11,432 bases of DNA from CAZFLM01 sp964519955 (GCA_964519955.1 CAZFLM010000135.1:1-11432), one strand, 5' to 3'; positions 1-6,497 are shown, numbered from the stretch's first letter. Program-made: numbers and translations. The notes: generated from the sequence alone by a model not told the origin.

Positions 1-50
1 GAGCGCTGCCCACTACATACCGTTGACAATGCTTATTTTAACGCCTATGC

Positions 51-80
51 CCCCAACCCCCTCCCGCATGGGGCGGGGGC
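51..80 (+). repeat. GC-rich hairpin repeat, copy 1
   Basis: A C-run, CTCCC, a short loop (GCAT) and GGGGCGGGGG form an imperfect stem with one mismatch. The same core recurs at 7404-7426 and 11230-11253, so this is a dispersed repeat. This copy lacks the conserved tail (GCGCAGCGCCGTCACC) seen in the other two. It lies about 80 bp beyond the 3' end of the minus-strand hydrolase gene. It could work as a transcript-end structure or be a passive REP-like element. Confidence 0.75.
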
Positions 81-128
81 TACAAAGCGCGGTCGGCACG
101 GAGGCCGACCCTCCAGGCGCCGCGCCCG

Positions 129-156
129 TTCGACCTTCGACGTTCGACGTTCGACC
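129..156. repeat. Four tandem 7-bp TTCGACS repeats
   Basis: Four head-to-tail copies of TTCGAC followed by C or G (TTCGACC, TTCGACG, TTCGACG, TTCGACC) end 5 bp before the stop of the minus-strand gene. No coding role is visible. It is simple-sequence DNA in a 3' intergenic region. Confidence 0.7.
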
Positions 157-161
157 GCCCT

Positions 162-1502
162 TCACACCCGGTACGGCGCGCGGTTCGGCTGCTCGATGCC
201 CAGCAGGTCGTATGCTGCCTCGCGGATCAGCTTCTCGCAGTCCGAGGCGAACATGAGCGAGTTGTAGTACACGTAGGCGTCGCTGACCTCGTAGCCGCCC
301 AGCTCATAGTCGGCGGCGGTCGGCACGTAGTTCAGCACCCCGTTCGTATACCCCAGGACGAGCACCGGCATCCGCGACTGGCGGTCGAAGTCCAGGGCAT
401 ACTGCACCATCACTTCGCCCGGCATGCCCAGAAGGTGGTGGCCGGCGACCGTGAGCCGCTGCATGAGGAAGGGCGTGCGCAGGGCCTCTGCGTCCTGCCC
501 GCAGAGCGACAACTGCTTCTCGGCGAAGTTGACCATACCCTCCGCGTGCAGGATGCGCCCCACGTTGCCACCCGTCCGCTCGGCCTCCAGGTCCTTGCGA
601 GCCCCGTCGAGGCGCGCCTGGCACTCCTCGCGCGCGGGCGGCGGGATCAGCGGCAGCTCGATGGTGGTCTCCTCGAAGTCGAGGTCCTCCGGCTCGGCAA
701 GACGGGCCGCGCGCGAACCTTCCATCGCCTCCAGCACCGCCAGCCCCACCTTGTCGCCGTGTGCCCGCACGTGCTCGAACGTGCCGCGCGGGTACGGGTT
801 GATGTTGCCGCAGCACCCCTGCAGGAACAGCGGCGTCACCGCGCCGGCCGTCTCGCGCTTCACGGCCTCGCAGGCTGCCGCGCACCAGTCACCGGTGGTC
901 TGCAGATTGTCGCCGCCCATCGTCGTCCCGTGGCATGCGTGGCTGAACGCGGCAGCGAACGGCTCGCCTCGCGAGTCGCGCACCACGAGCACCCGCACGT
1001 CGGTATCGACCGGCCCGGCGAAGTTGGCGCCGATGCGGATCGTACCACCCATCGGCTGCCGCCGGTTAACGCCGATCTGCACAGGTGCGCGCCCGAAGCC
1101 CACGGACGCGGGCTGCATCCGGCCCACGGCTTGCTTCACCGTGCCGATGAGCTTGCGCGCGAGTACGTCGACGTACGCCTCGTCGCGCGGCCCCATCGCG
1201 TTGTAGGAGCAGGTCGAGGGCCCACCGTGCGTGTGCGTCGAGTTCACCATCACGGCGCCGGCCGGTATCCCGAGCTGCGCCTCGACGCCCGACCGCACCC
1301 GCGCGACGAGGTCCTGGTCGAGCCCGATGAGGTCTGTCGAGATGACCGCGAGGGTTACCCGGCCGTTCGTCAGCGCCAGCGCCCGGGCGTACAGCTCGTC
1401 GTGCACCCCAACGCTCCCGGTCGACCGAAACGCATACCCGGACATCCACACCCCCACCGGCGGGGTGATATTCGTCTCGCACACGCCTGCATAGAGCGGC
1501 AC
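162..1502 (-). CDS. Neutral/alkaline ceramidase-family hydrolase (N-terminal domain only)
   Basis: This 446-residue protein belongs to the neutral/alkaline non-lysosomal ceramidase family, zinc amidases that cleave N-acyl sphingosine. Family landmarks appear in order: STHTHGGPST (residues 88-97, H90/H92), SHACHGTT (187-194, H188/H191), QGCCGNINP (228-236), GMPGE (359-363, E363) and GGYEV (402-406, Y404). The histidines, E363 and Y404 fit the family's zinc site. The motif that normally carries the nucleophile (DVSP in Pseudomonas ceramidase, from memory) reads NINP here, so the serine is replaced by N235. Characterised ceramidases are roughly 650 residues or more, secreted, and have a C-terminal domain. 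This protein lacks that domain and shows no signal peptide. The GTG start is chosen because GGGAGGAGG lies 5 nt upstream. The fold assignment is firm, but ceramide as substrate is doubtful. An uncharacterised amidase or hydrolase is equally likely. Confidence 0.85.
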   Translation of the reverse strand: MPLYAGVCETNITPPVGVWMSGYAFRSTGSVGVHDELYARALALTNGRVTLAVISTDLIGLDQDLVARVRSGVEAQLGIPAGAVMVNSTHTHGGPSTCSYNAMGPRDEAYVDVLARKLIGTVKQAVGRMQPASVGFGRAPVQIGVNRRQPMGGTIRIGANFAGPVDTDVRVLVVRDSRGEPFAAAFSHACHGTTMGGDNLQTTGDWCAAACEAVKRETAGAVTPLFLQGCCGNINPYPRGTFEHVRAHGDKVGLAVLEAMEGSRAARLAEPEDLDFEETTIELPLIPPPAREECQARLDGARKDLEAERTGGNVGRILHAEGMVNFAEKQLSLCGQDAEALRTPFLMQRLTVAGHHLLGMPGEVMVQYALDFDRQSRMPVLVLGYTNGVLNYVPTAADYELGGYEVSDAYVYYNSLMFASDCEKLIREAAYDLLGIEQPNRAPYRV

Positions 1503-1507
1503 GTTCG

Positions 1508-1516
1508 CCTCCTCCC
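1508..1516 (-). promoter_or_regulatory. Strong Shine-Dalgarno fixing a GTG start
   Basis: On the minus strand GGGAGGAGG lies 5 nt before the GTG at 1502, which supports GTG rather than an internal ATG as the start of the ceramidase-family gene. Confidence 0.75.
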
Positions 1517-1531
1517 AGACCGCAACTGCCC

Positions 1532-1567
1532 GGAATCCACCGATGAACGGAGATGCACACCGATGGG
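1532..1567 (-). repeat. Left inverted repeat flanking the GxxExxY gene
   Basis: Read on the minus strand this 36-bp segment matches 2008-2043 (plus strand) at 30 of 36 positions, including the identical 15-base block CGTTCATCGGTGGAY apart from its last base. It starts 4 bp beyond the stop of the GxxExxY gene and reads toward the ceramidase-family start, ending 29 bp before it. It belongs to a dispersed family with further copies at 6451-6484 and 6498-6531. Confidence 0.8.
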
Positions 1568-1571
1568 TACC

Positions 1572-2012
1572 TCATCGACCGTCCTGTTCAGGCCTCCCGT
1601 TCGGTTCCCGCCTGGGGCGTCCGACAAGCCGCCGGACCTGGACCTTGGGTGCGCCGAAGTTAATGAGCAGGCAGACTGGCAGACGCGTCGCGGCGAGGTA
1701 GTTGAGGCACTGGGCCTCGTGAGCACTCTCCAGCGCTCTGGCTGCCTTCAGCTCGACAAGGACCCGTTGCCCCACCACCATGTCGGCGACATAGTCACCT
1801 ACCACGACACCATCGTAACGGACCACGATCGGCAACTGCTGCTCGACGCCAAGGCCGACCTTCCTCACCTCATGCGCCAGGGCGTTCTCGTACACCTTCT
1901 CAACGAACCCCGCGCCAAGCGTGTTCGCGACCGCGAACGCACACCCGATCACCTTCTCCGTGATCCCGTCGAGTTCCAGATCGGCGCCGGAATGGCTCAT
2001 GTCCGTTCCCAT
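1572..2012 (-). CDS. GxxExxY family protein (PD-(D/E)XK-like fold)
   Basis: This 146-residue protein carries the signature that names the GxxExxY family: G35-F-V-E38-K-V-Y41, preceded by ITEKVIGCAFAVANTLG. The later segment D77...E87-L-K89 matches a PD-(D/E)XK nuclease-like core, followed by the family's HEAQCLNYL and LLINFG blocks. Length is normal for the family (about 120-150). Function is not established for these proteins. A DNA-related role is suggested by fold only. The first ATG (2012) lies inside the flanking repeat, and Met5 at 2000 is an alternative start. Neither has a convincing Shine-Dalgarno. The gene opposes the operon that follows and fills almost exactly the space between two inverted repeats, which suggests it arrived as a unit with them. 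Confidence 0.9.
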   Translation of the reverse strand: MGTDMSHSGADLELDGITEKVIGCAFAVANTLGAGFVEKVYENALAHEVRKVGLGVEQQLPIVVRYDGVVVGDYVADMVVGQRVLVELKAARALESAHEAQCLNYLAATRLPVCLLINFGAPKVQVRRLVGRPRREPNGRPEQDGR

Positions 2013-2043
2013 CTGTGTCCATCATCGTTCATCGGTGGACTCG
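2008..2043 (+). repeat. Right inverted repeat flanking the GxxExxY gene
   Basis: This is the plus-strand partner of 1532-1567 (30/36 identical when one is reverse-complemented). It has an internal sub-periodicity of about 10-12 bases built on ATCTGTGTCC / ATCATCGTTC / ATCGGTGGAC. It overlaps the first codon of the GxxExxY gene and reads toward the ubiD-type gene. A further degenerate fragment of the same family (CTGTGGTTCCA) follows at 2054. Confidence 0.8.
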
Positions 2044-2053
2044 TCGAGCAGTT

Positions 2054-2067
2054 CTGTGGTTCCACAG
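2054..2067. promoter_or_regulatory. Perfect 6-bp dyad upstream of the operon
   Basis: CTGTGG-TT-CCACAG is a perfect inverted repeat with a 2-base centre, about 50 bp upstream of the putative -10 of the quinone operon. It could be an operator. It could equally be the residue of a repeat copy, since CTGYGGTTCCA also ends the copy at 6498-6531. Confidence 0.3.
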
Positions 2068-2117
2068 CCGTTACTTTCGCCGCGCGCCTCCAGCTTCCTC
2101 CGCTGGGCTGGCCGGGG

Positions 2118-2123
2118 TATACT
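2118..2123 (+). promoter_or_regulatory. Candidate -10 (TATACT) giving a leaderless transcript
   Basis: TATACT differs from the consensus TATAAT at one base and stands out in GC-rich DNA. It ends 6 bp before the ATG of the ubiD-type gene, so transcription would begin at or next to that ATG. No Shine-Dalgarno precedes the ATG. The -35 region (about 2095-2100, TTCCTC) is poor, so this remains a candidate. Confidence 0.4.
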
Positions 2124-2129
2124 CGCGGC

Positions 2130-3581
2130 ATGGCATACGCCTGCTTCCAGGACTTCCTCAGACGCCTCGAACGCGAGGGCGAGCTGCGCCATGTCGCGGC
2201 GCCCGTCAGCCCGCGCCTTGAGATCACCGAAGTCGCCGACCGCATGATGAAGAGCCCCGGCGGCGGCAAGGCCCTCGTCTTCGACAAGCCCACCGGCTGC
2301 GACGTGCCCGTGGCCATCAACACCATGGGCTCGCGGAAGCGCATGTCGCTCGCGCTCGGCGTGGACGACTACGAGCAGATCGCCGCGGAGATCGCGGATC
2401 TGGCGCAGCCCGAGGTGCCCGGCAGCCTGGCCGGCAAGCTGCGGATGCTGCCGAAGCTGCGCCGCCTGGCATCGGTGCCGCCGAAGAAGGTTGCGTCGGG
2501 CTGCTGCCAGGACGTGGTGCTCACCGGCGAGGACATCGACCTCGGCAGACTGCCGGTCCTTACGTGCTGGCCCCAGGACGGCGGGCCGTTCATCACGCTG
2601 CCGCTCGTCTTCACCTACGACCCGGCCACCGGCAAGCGCAACGTGGGCATGTATCGCATGCAGGTGTACGACAAGAGTACAACCGGCATGCACTGGCAGT
2701 TGCACAAAGTGGGGGCTGAGCACTACCGCAAGAACGAGGAGGCGTCGCAGCGCATCCAGATCGCGGTGGCGCTCGGCGATGATCCCGCGATCACCTTCAG
2801 CGCCATCGCGCCGCTACCGCCGGCCATCGACGAGATGCTCTTCGCCGGGTTCCTGCGCCGCAAGCCGGTCGAGCTGGTGAAGTGCAAGACCGTCGATGTG
2901 CACGTGCCCGCGTCGGCCGAGTTCGTCCTGGAGGGCTACGTCGACCCGTTCGAGCGCCGCCCCGAGGGCCCGTTCGGCGACCACACTGGGTTCTACACGC
3001 TCACCGAGGACTACCCGGTCTTCCACCTGACTGCGCTGACGCACCGCCGCAGCCCGGTCTACCCCGCCACCATCGTGGGCCGCCCGCCGATGGAGGACGG
3101 GTGGATGGGCAAGGCCATCGAGCGCATCTTCCTGCCGCTCATCAAGATGACCGTGCCCGAGATCGTGGACATGAACCTGCCGGTCGAGGCCTGCTTCCAC
3201 AACCTGGCGTTCGTCTCGATCCGCAAGCGCTATCCCGGCCACGCGCAGAAGGTGATGAACGCCATCTGGGGCCTCGGCCAGCTCATGTTCACCAAGATGA
3301 TCTTCGTGTTCGACGACGACGTGGATGTGCAGAACGTATCGGAGTGCATCTGGCGGCTCTCGAACAACATCGACCCCGAGCGCGACATGCTCGTGACGCG
3401 CGGTCCCATCGACGTGCTGGATCACGCCTCCCGCCAGATGGGCTTCGGCTCCAAGATCGGCTTCGACTGCACCCGGAAGCTGCCGGCCGAGGGCTTCACG
3501 CGCCGGTGGCCCGACGCGATCGAGATGAGCGAGGACGTGAAGCGCCGCATCGACGAGCTGTGGCCCACGCTGGGCCTGTAG
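2130..3581 (+). CDS. ubiD: UbiD-family decarboxylase, menaquinone (futalosine) type
   Basis: This 483-residue protein is a UbiD-family decarboxylase that uses prenylated FMN. It most likely removes the carboxylate of the prenylated dihydroxynaphthoate late in the futalosine pathway (the MqnL step). The N-terminus (MAYACFQDFLRRLEREGELR) matches the family start, which fixes the ATG. NVGMYRMQ (171-178) with MHWQLHKVGAEHY (187-199) is the cofactor and metal region. LEGYVDP (267-273) and PEGPFGDHTGFYT (278-290) hold the family's acidic catalytic segment. VFDDDVDVQN lies in the C-terminal third. Length is typical (about 450-500). It is the first gene of an operon with a PAP2 phosphatase, ubiX and a ubiA-type gene. 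No Shine-Dalgarno is seen, and a TATACT box lies just upstream. The family is certain. The quinone substrate is inferred from the neighbours. Confidence 0.95.
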   Translation: MAYACFQDFLRRLEREGELRHVAAPVSPRLEITEVADRMMKSPGGGKALVFDKPTGCDVPVAINTMGSRKRMSLALGVDDYEQIAAEIADLAQPEVPGSLAGKLRMLPKLRRLASVPPKKVASGCCQDVVLTGEDIDLGRLPVLTCWPQDGGPFITLPLVFTYDPATGKRNVGMYRMQVYDKSTTGMHWQLHKVGAEHYRKNEEASQRIQIAVALGDDPAITFSAIAPLPPAIDEMLFAGFLRRKPVELVKCKTVDVHVPASAEFVLEGYVDPFERRPEGPFGDHTGFYTLTEDYPVFHLTALTHRRSPVYPATIVGRPPMEDGWMGKAIERIFLPLIKMTVPEIVDMNLPVEACFHNLAFVSIRKRYPGHAQKVMNAIWGLGQLMFTKMIFVFDDDVDVQNVSECIWRLSNNIDPERDMLVTRGPIDVLDHASRQMGFGSKIGFDCTRKLPAEGFTRRWPDAIEMSEDVKRRIDELWPTLGL

Positions 3582-3606
3582 CGACCGGTCAGGGATCCGC
3601 AGCGAT

Positions 3607-4458
3607 TTGACCAACCCCTTCTCCGCCATCACCCAGATCGACCGCGCCGCGTTCGACGCCATCAACCACTGCTGCCGCAACGGGCTGTTCGACTGGCTGA
3701 TGCCGCGCGCCACCGACGCCGGGCTCGGCCACGTGCAGGCCATTGTAGCCCTGTCCCTGGCTGCGGTGGCCGCCGTCTGGGCGGGGCGTCTGCAGTGGCG
3801 GCGGGCGCTCCTGCAGGGCGGCGTGGCGGGTGGCGTCGCGGCCATCGTGGCCCTCGCATTGCGCATGGGCGGGACCGACGGTATGCGGCGCGCCACGTCG
3901 CTGGGCGTCCTGCCGGCCGATGGCGCGGGCACGCTGCTGCTCCTGGCGATCGTGTTCGGCACGGTGCTCTGGCTGCGTTTCGCCTGGGAAGGCGCGCGCG
4001 CCGAACGGCGCTGGGTAGGCCCGCTGCTGGTCGCGCTCGTCGTCAGCGGCCTGGCGTCCACAGCCATGAAGCGGGTCTACCGCGACCGCCCGTGGTGGTA
4101 CTACGAGCAGCAGCACCAGATCGGCCAGGACCTGTTCGTCACGGTCGCGACAGTGCCGGGGGTGTATCCGCTCAAGGCCTGCGGCTTCCCCTCGGGGCAT
4201 ACGACCACCACCGTCGCGATGGCCACAGTCGTGACGATCCTGTTCCGGCGCAGGCGGCGTGGGCTGGTTGCGCTGGCCTGGCTGGCAGCAATCACCGTGG
4301 GCTACTCTCGTATGTACCTGGGGAGCCACTGGCCTCTGGATGTGCTGGGCGGGATCGTGCTGGGAGTCGCGACCGGCATCGGCTCGGTCTGGGCCTGCCG
4401 GGCCTGGGCGCGCAGCAACGAACCGCAGGCTGCCGAGACGGCGGAGGAAGCGGGATAG
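3607..4458 (+). CDS. PAP2-family membrane phosphatase
   Basis: This 283-residue membrane protein has the three acid-phosphatase motifs of the PAP2 superfamily: K155-RVYRD-R161-P162, P195-S-G-H198, and S234-R-MYLGS-H241-WPL-D245. H198 and H241 are the expected catalytic histidines. The first motif has five rather than the classical six residues between Lys and Arg-Pro. Several hydrophobic segments are visible (roughly 43-59, 71-86, 107-124, 139-152, 202-213, 218-233, 245-262). The start is a TTG, since the conserved N-terminal stretch (IDRAAFDAINHCC) precedes the first internal Met, and only a weak AGGGA precedes it. The gene is 25 nt after ubiD and 3 nt before ubiX. Likely substrates are lipid pyrophosphates or phosphates such as undecaprenyl or another polyprenyl pyrophosphate. 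The role within the quinone operon is unknown. Confidence 0.9.
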   Translation: MTNPFSAITQIDRAAFDAINHCCRNGLFDWLMPRATDAGLGHVQAIVALSLAAVAAVWAGRLQWRRALLQGGVAGGVAAIVALALRMGGTDGMRRATSLGVLPADGAGTLLLLAIVFGTVLWLRFAWEGARAERRWVGPLLVALVVSGLASTAMKRVYRDRPWWYYEQQHQIGQDLFVTVATVPGVYPLKACGFPSGHTTTTVAMATVVTILFRRRRRGLVALAWLAAITVGYSRMYLGSHWPLDVLGGIVLGVATGIGSVWACRAWARSNEPQAAETAEEAG

Positions 4459-4461
4459 GCC

Positions 4462-5070
4462 ATGAGCCAAACGGGACGCCTCGTGGTTGCGATTAGCGGT
4501 GCGAGCGGCGCCATCTACGGCGTGCGCTTCCTGCGCCAGGCCGTGCGCCACTTCGCCGAGGTCTACCTGATGGTGAGCGACCAGGCGATCCAGGTGATGC
4601 GCACCGAGCTGGACCTGCCGCTCACCCGCGAGACGCTCACTCCCGCCGCGCTGCTCGGGGAGGAGGCGCCCAACCTCACTCTTCTGGGTCCCAAGGACTA
4701 CTTCACGCCGCCCGCGAGCGGCTCGTTCCGCCACGACGGCATGGTGATCGTCCCCTGCTCGATGGGAGCGGCCGGACGCATCGCGAATGGCGTCTCGAAC
4801 GACCTGATGACCCGAGCGGCAGATGTGTGCCTCAAGGAGCGGCGCAGGCTCGTGCTCGTCGTCCGCGAGACGCCGTGGAGCCTGATCCACCTGCGCAACC
4901 TGACCCAACTCGCCGAGGCCGGCGCGACCATCCTGCCGGCCAGCCCCGGCTTCTACCACCGCCCGCAGACCGTGGAGCAGCTCGCCGACAGCGTGGTGGG
5001 CCGCATCTTGAACCAGCTCGGCATCGACCACCGAGTGACGCCGCAGTGGCAGTACGAGGAGACCGAATGA
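4462..5070 (+). CDS. ubiX: UbiX flavin prenyltransferase
   Basis: This 202-residue protein is a UbiX flavin prenyltransferase, which joins a dimethylallyl group to FMN to make the prFMN cofactor of UbiD enzymes. Visible motifs are ISGASGAIYG (11-20, flavin phosphate region), VPCSMGAAGRIANG (97-110), LVLVVRETPWSLIHLRN (131-147) and PASPGFYHRP (159-168), all family hallmarks. Length matches the family (about 190-210). It starts 3 nt after the PAP2 stop and overlaps the next gene by an ATGA, so the three genes are probably co-translated. Its presence with a UbiD-type gene in one operon supports cofactor supply for that decarboxylase. Confidence 0.96.
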   Translation: MSQTGRLVVAISGASGAIYGVRFLRQAVRHFAEVYLMVSDQAIQVMRTELDLPLTRETLTPAALLGEEAPNLTLLGPKDYFTPPASGSFRHDGMVIVPCSMGAAGRIANGVSNDLMTRAADVCLKERRRLVLVVRETPWSLIHLRNLTQLAEAGATILPASPGFYHRPQTVEQLADSVVGRILNQLGIDHRVTPQWQYEETE

Positions 5071-5969
5071 GCCCCGCAGGCGTCGCGCGCCGGATCCGCA
5101 TCATCCTCGAGATGATCAAGTTCGAGCACACGATCTTCGCGCTGCCATTCGCCCTCATCAGCGCGCTGCTCGCGGCCCGCGCCGCCGGCCTGCCGCATGG
5201 GCTCCCCACGCTCCGCATGACCGGCTGGATCCTCGTAGCGATGTTGGGCGCCCGCAGCGCCGCGATGGCCTTCAACCGCATCGCCGACGCGCGCCTCGAC
5301 GCCCGCAACCCGCGCACAGCCTCGCGCGCCATCCCGGCGGGCATCCTAACCGTCGGCCAGGTCGCCCTCTTCACGTTGGCGGCGCTCGCGCTCTTCGAGG
5401 TGGCGGCATACGAGCTCAACCTGCTCTGCTTCGCCCTGTCGCCGCTCGCCCTGGTCACGTTCCTGGGCTACTCGTACACGAAGCGCTTCACCTCGCTGGC
5501 CCACTTCGCGCTCGGCGCGGCGACGGGTATCGCGCCGGTCGGAGCGTGGATCGCGGTGACTGGCCGGTTCGACGTGGTGCCGCTGCTGCTGGGCGCCTCA
5601 GTCCTGCTCTGGATCGGCGGCTTCGACATCATCTACGCGCTGCAGGACCTGCAGGTCGACCGCCGCGAGGGGCTGCACTCGCTTCCCGTGCGTCTCGGCC
5701 CGGCCCGCGCCCTGCTCGTCTCGCGCGCCATGCATGCCGTGATGCTGGGCTGCCTCGTGACTGCCGGTGTTCTGTCCGCGCTAGGCCCCGCCTACTACGC
5801 CGGCGTCACGGTGGTCGCGTGCCTCATCGCCTACGAGCACAGCCTGGTCTCGCCCGATGACCTCAGCCGCGTGAACATGGCCTTCTTCACGCTGAACGGC
5901 TGGGTCAGCATCTGCCTCTTCGCGTTCGTGGCAATCGACCGGATCATTGGCGGGCTGCTGGGGAGGTAG
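5067..5969 (+). CDS. mqnP: UbiA-type polyprenyltransferase, MqnP-like
   Basis: This 300-residue integral membrane prenyltransferase transfers a polyprenyl chain from its diphosphate onto an aromatic acid. In this context that acid is probably 1,4-dihydroxy-6-naphthoate of the futalosine pathway. The two aspartate-rich motifs are present: N70-RIA-D74-ARL-D78 and D187-IIYALQ-D194-LQV-D198, which bind Mg-diphosphate. The segment MIKFEHTIFALPFALISALL (17-36) is typical of the UbiA subgroup found with menaquinone genes. Several further hydrophobic helices follow to the C-terminus. The ATG overlaps the ubiX stop (ATGA), which fixes the start by translational coupling. It is the last gene of the operon, and a repeat hairpin begins 10 nt after the stop. 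The family is certain. The mqnP name rests on subgroup and context, and a 4-hydroxybenzoate substrate cannot be excluded. Confidence 0.93.
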   Translation: MSPAGVARRIRIILEMIKFEHTIFALPFALISALLAARAAGLPHGLPTLRMTGWILVAMLGARSAAMAFNRIADARLDARNPRTASRAIPAGILTVGQVALFTLAALALFEVAAYELNLLCFALSPLALVTFLGYSYTKRFTSLAHFALGAATGIAPVGAWIAVTGRFDVVPLLLGASVLLWIGGFDIIYALQDLQVDRREGLHSLPVRLGPARALLVSRAMHAVMLGCLVTAGVLSALGPAYYAGVTVVACLIAYEHSLVSPDDLSRVNMAFFTLNGWVSICLFAFVAIDRIIGGLLGR

Positions 5970-5979
5970 CGGCGCTCGC

Positions 5980-6034
5980 CCGGTGGTGTAAAACCACCGG
6001 CAGTATGGCCTTCGGCCGGCCGTCCTCGCGGACG
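5980..6034 (+). repeat. Three-hairpin repeat element, copy A
   Basis: Hairpin 1 is CCGGTGGT-GTAAA-ACCACCGG (5980-6000, 8 bp). Hairpin 2 is GGCC-TTC-GGCC (6007-6017). Hairpin 3 is CGTCC-TCGC-GGACG (6021-6034). The same order appears on the minus strand at 11320-11373, where hairpin 1 keeps its stem despite a T-A to G-C pair change. It starts 10 nt after the mqnP stop and could end or protect the operon transcript. It lacks a T-tract. Confidence 0.8.
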
Positions 6035-6053
6035 GGTGCGACGCGGCAGGTAG

Positions 6054-6294
6054 TACCGGGCGGGCAGGGACGCCCGCCCCACCACGGCGCGGTGCAGAAC
6101 GTAAGGGCAGACCGACCGATGCATGGTACCGGACGGGCAGGGACGCCCATCCCACCACGGCGCGGTGCAGGGCGACGAGCCGGCCCGTTGGCACGCTGTA
6201 CCGGACGGGCAGGGACGCCCATCCCACCACGGCGCGGTACAGGGCGACGAGCCGGCCCGTTGGCACGCTGTACCGGACGGGCAGGGACGCCCAT
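6054..6294 (+). repeat. 72-bp tandem repeat array (left part)
   Basis: Units begin at 6054 (73 bp, diverged second half), 6127, 6199 and 6271 (cut by the gap). The units at 6127 and 6199 differ at one base. Each opens with a conserved block TACCGGRCGGGCAGGGACG that forms a hairpin. In the first unit it is perfect (GGGCGGGC-AGGGAC-GCCCGCCC, 6058-6079). In later units a G-C pair becomes A-T and the neighbouring pair becomes a C-A mismatch. GGTACAG (6236) and CTGTACC (6268) form a second inverted pair across the unit boundary. It is not CRISPR, because there are no variable spacers. Confidence 0.9.
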
Positions 6295-6394
6295 NNNNNN
6301 NNNNNNNNNNNNNNNNNNNNNNNNNNNNNNNNNNNNNNNNNNNNNNNNNNNNNNNNNNNNNNNNNNNNNNNNNNNNNNNNNNNNNNNNNNNNNN
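6295..6394. other. Assembly gap (100 Ns)
   Basis: There are exactly 100 Ns, the usual placeholder for a gap of unknown length. The sequence on both sides is the same tandem repeat (CCCAT before, CCCACCACGGCGCGGTGCAG after), so the assembly probably broke because of the repeat. Confidence 0.97.
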
Positions 6395-6418
6395 CCCACC
6401 ACGGCGCGGTGCAGAACG
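6395..6418 (+). repeat. 72-bp tandem array, right remnant
   Basis: CCCACCACGGCGCGGTGCAG continues the repeat unit after the gap and then diverges into AACG. The same AACG follows that block in the first unit (6098), so the two outermost units share a variant edge. Confidence 0.8.
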
Positions 6419-6450
6419 AGCCATCCAGCCACACCACAAGCCATCCGCCG

Positions 6451-6484
6451 TTATCGCCGTTCATCGGTGTCCATCTGTGGATTC
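6451..6484 (+). repeat. ATCTGCGTTCATC-family repeat, copy 3
   Basis: It is related to the inverted repeats at 1532-1567 and 2008-2043, with shared blocks CGTTCATCGGTG and CCATCTGTGGATTC. It matches the next copy (6498-6531) at 25 of 34 positions. It reads toward mqnA. Confidence 0.7.
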
Positions 6485-6497
6485 AACGCCGTTGCCG

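Noticed and set aside
23..51. Possible promoter: TTGACA with a 17-bp spacer and TATGCC
   Set aside because: The -35 matches consensus, but the -10 is weak and no plus-strand gene follows. The only nearby gene is convergent on the minus strand.
162..1502. Calling the hydrolase a true ceramidase
   Set aside because: The nucleophile serine motif is replaced and the C-terminal domain and signal peptide are missing, so only family membership is claimed.
435..2129. N-terminal extension of the ubiD frame back to 435
   Set aside because: The frame is open only because it lies antisense to the ceramidase-family and GxxExxY genes. The UbiD family starts at the ATG at 2130.
2814..5031. Long minus-strand open frames opposite the quinone operon
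   Set aside because: Their translations are arginine-, alanine- and histidine-rich without domains, as expected for antisense frames in high-GC coding DNA.
6054..6418. CRISPR array
   Set aside because: Units are contiguous and near-identical with no variable spacers, and no cas genes are present.
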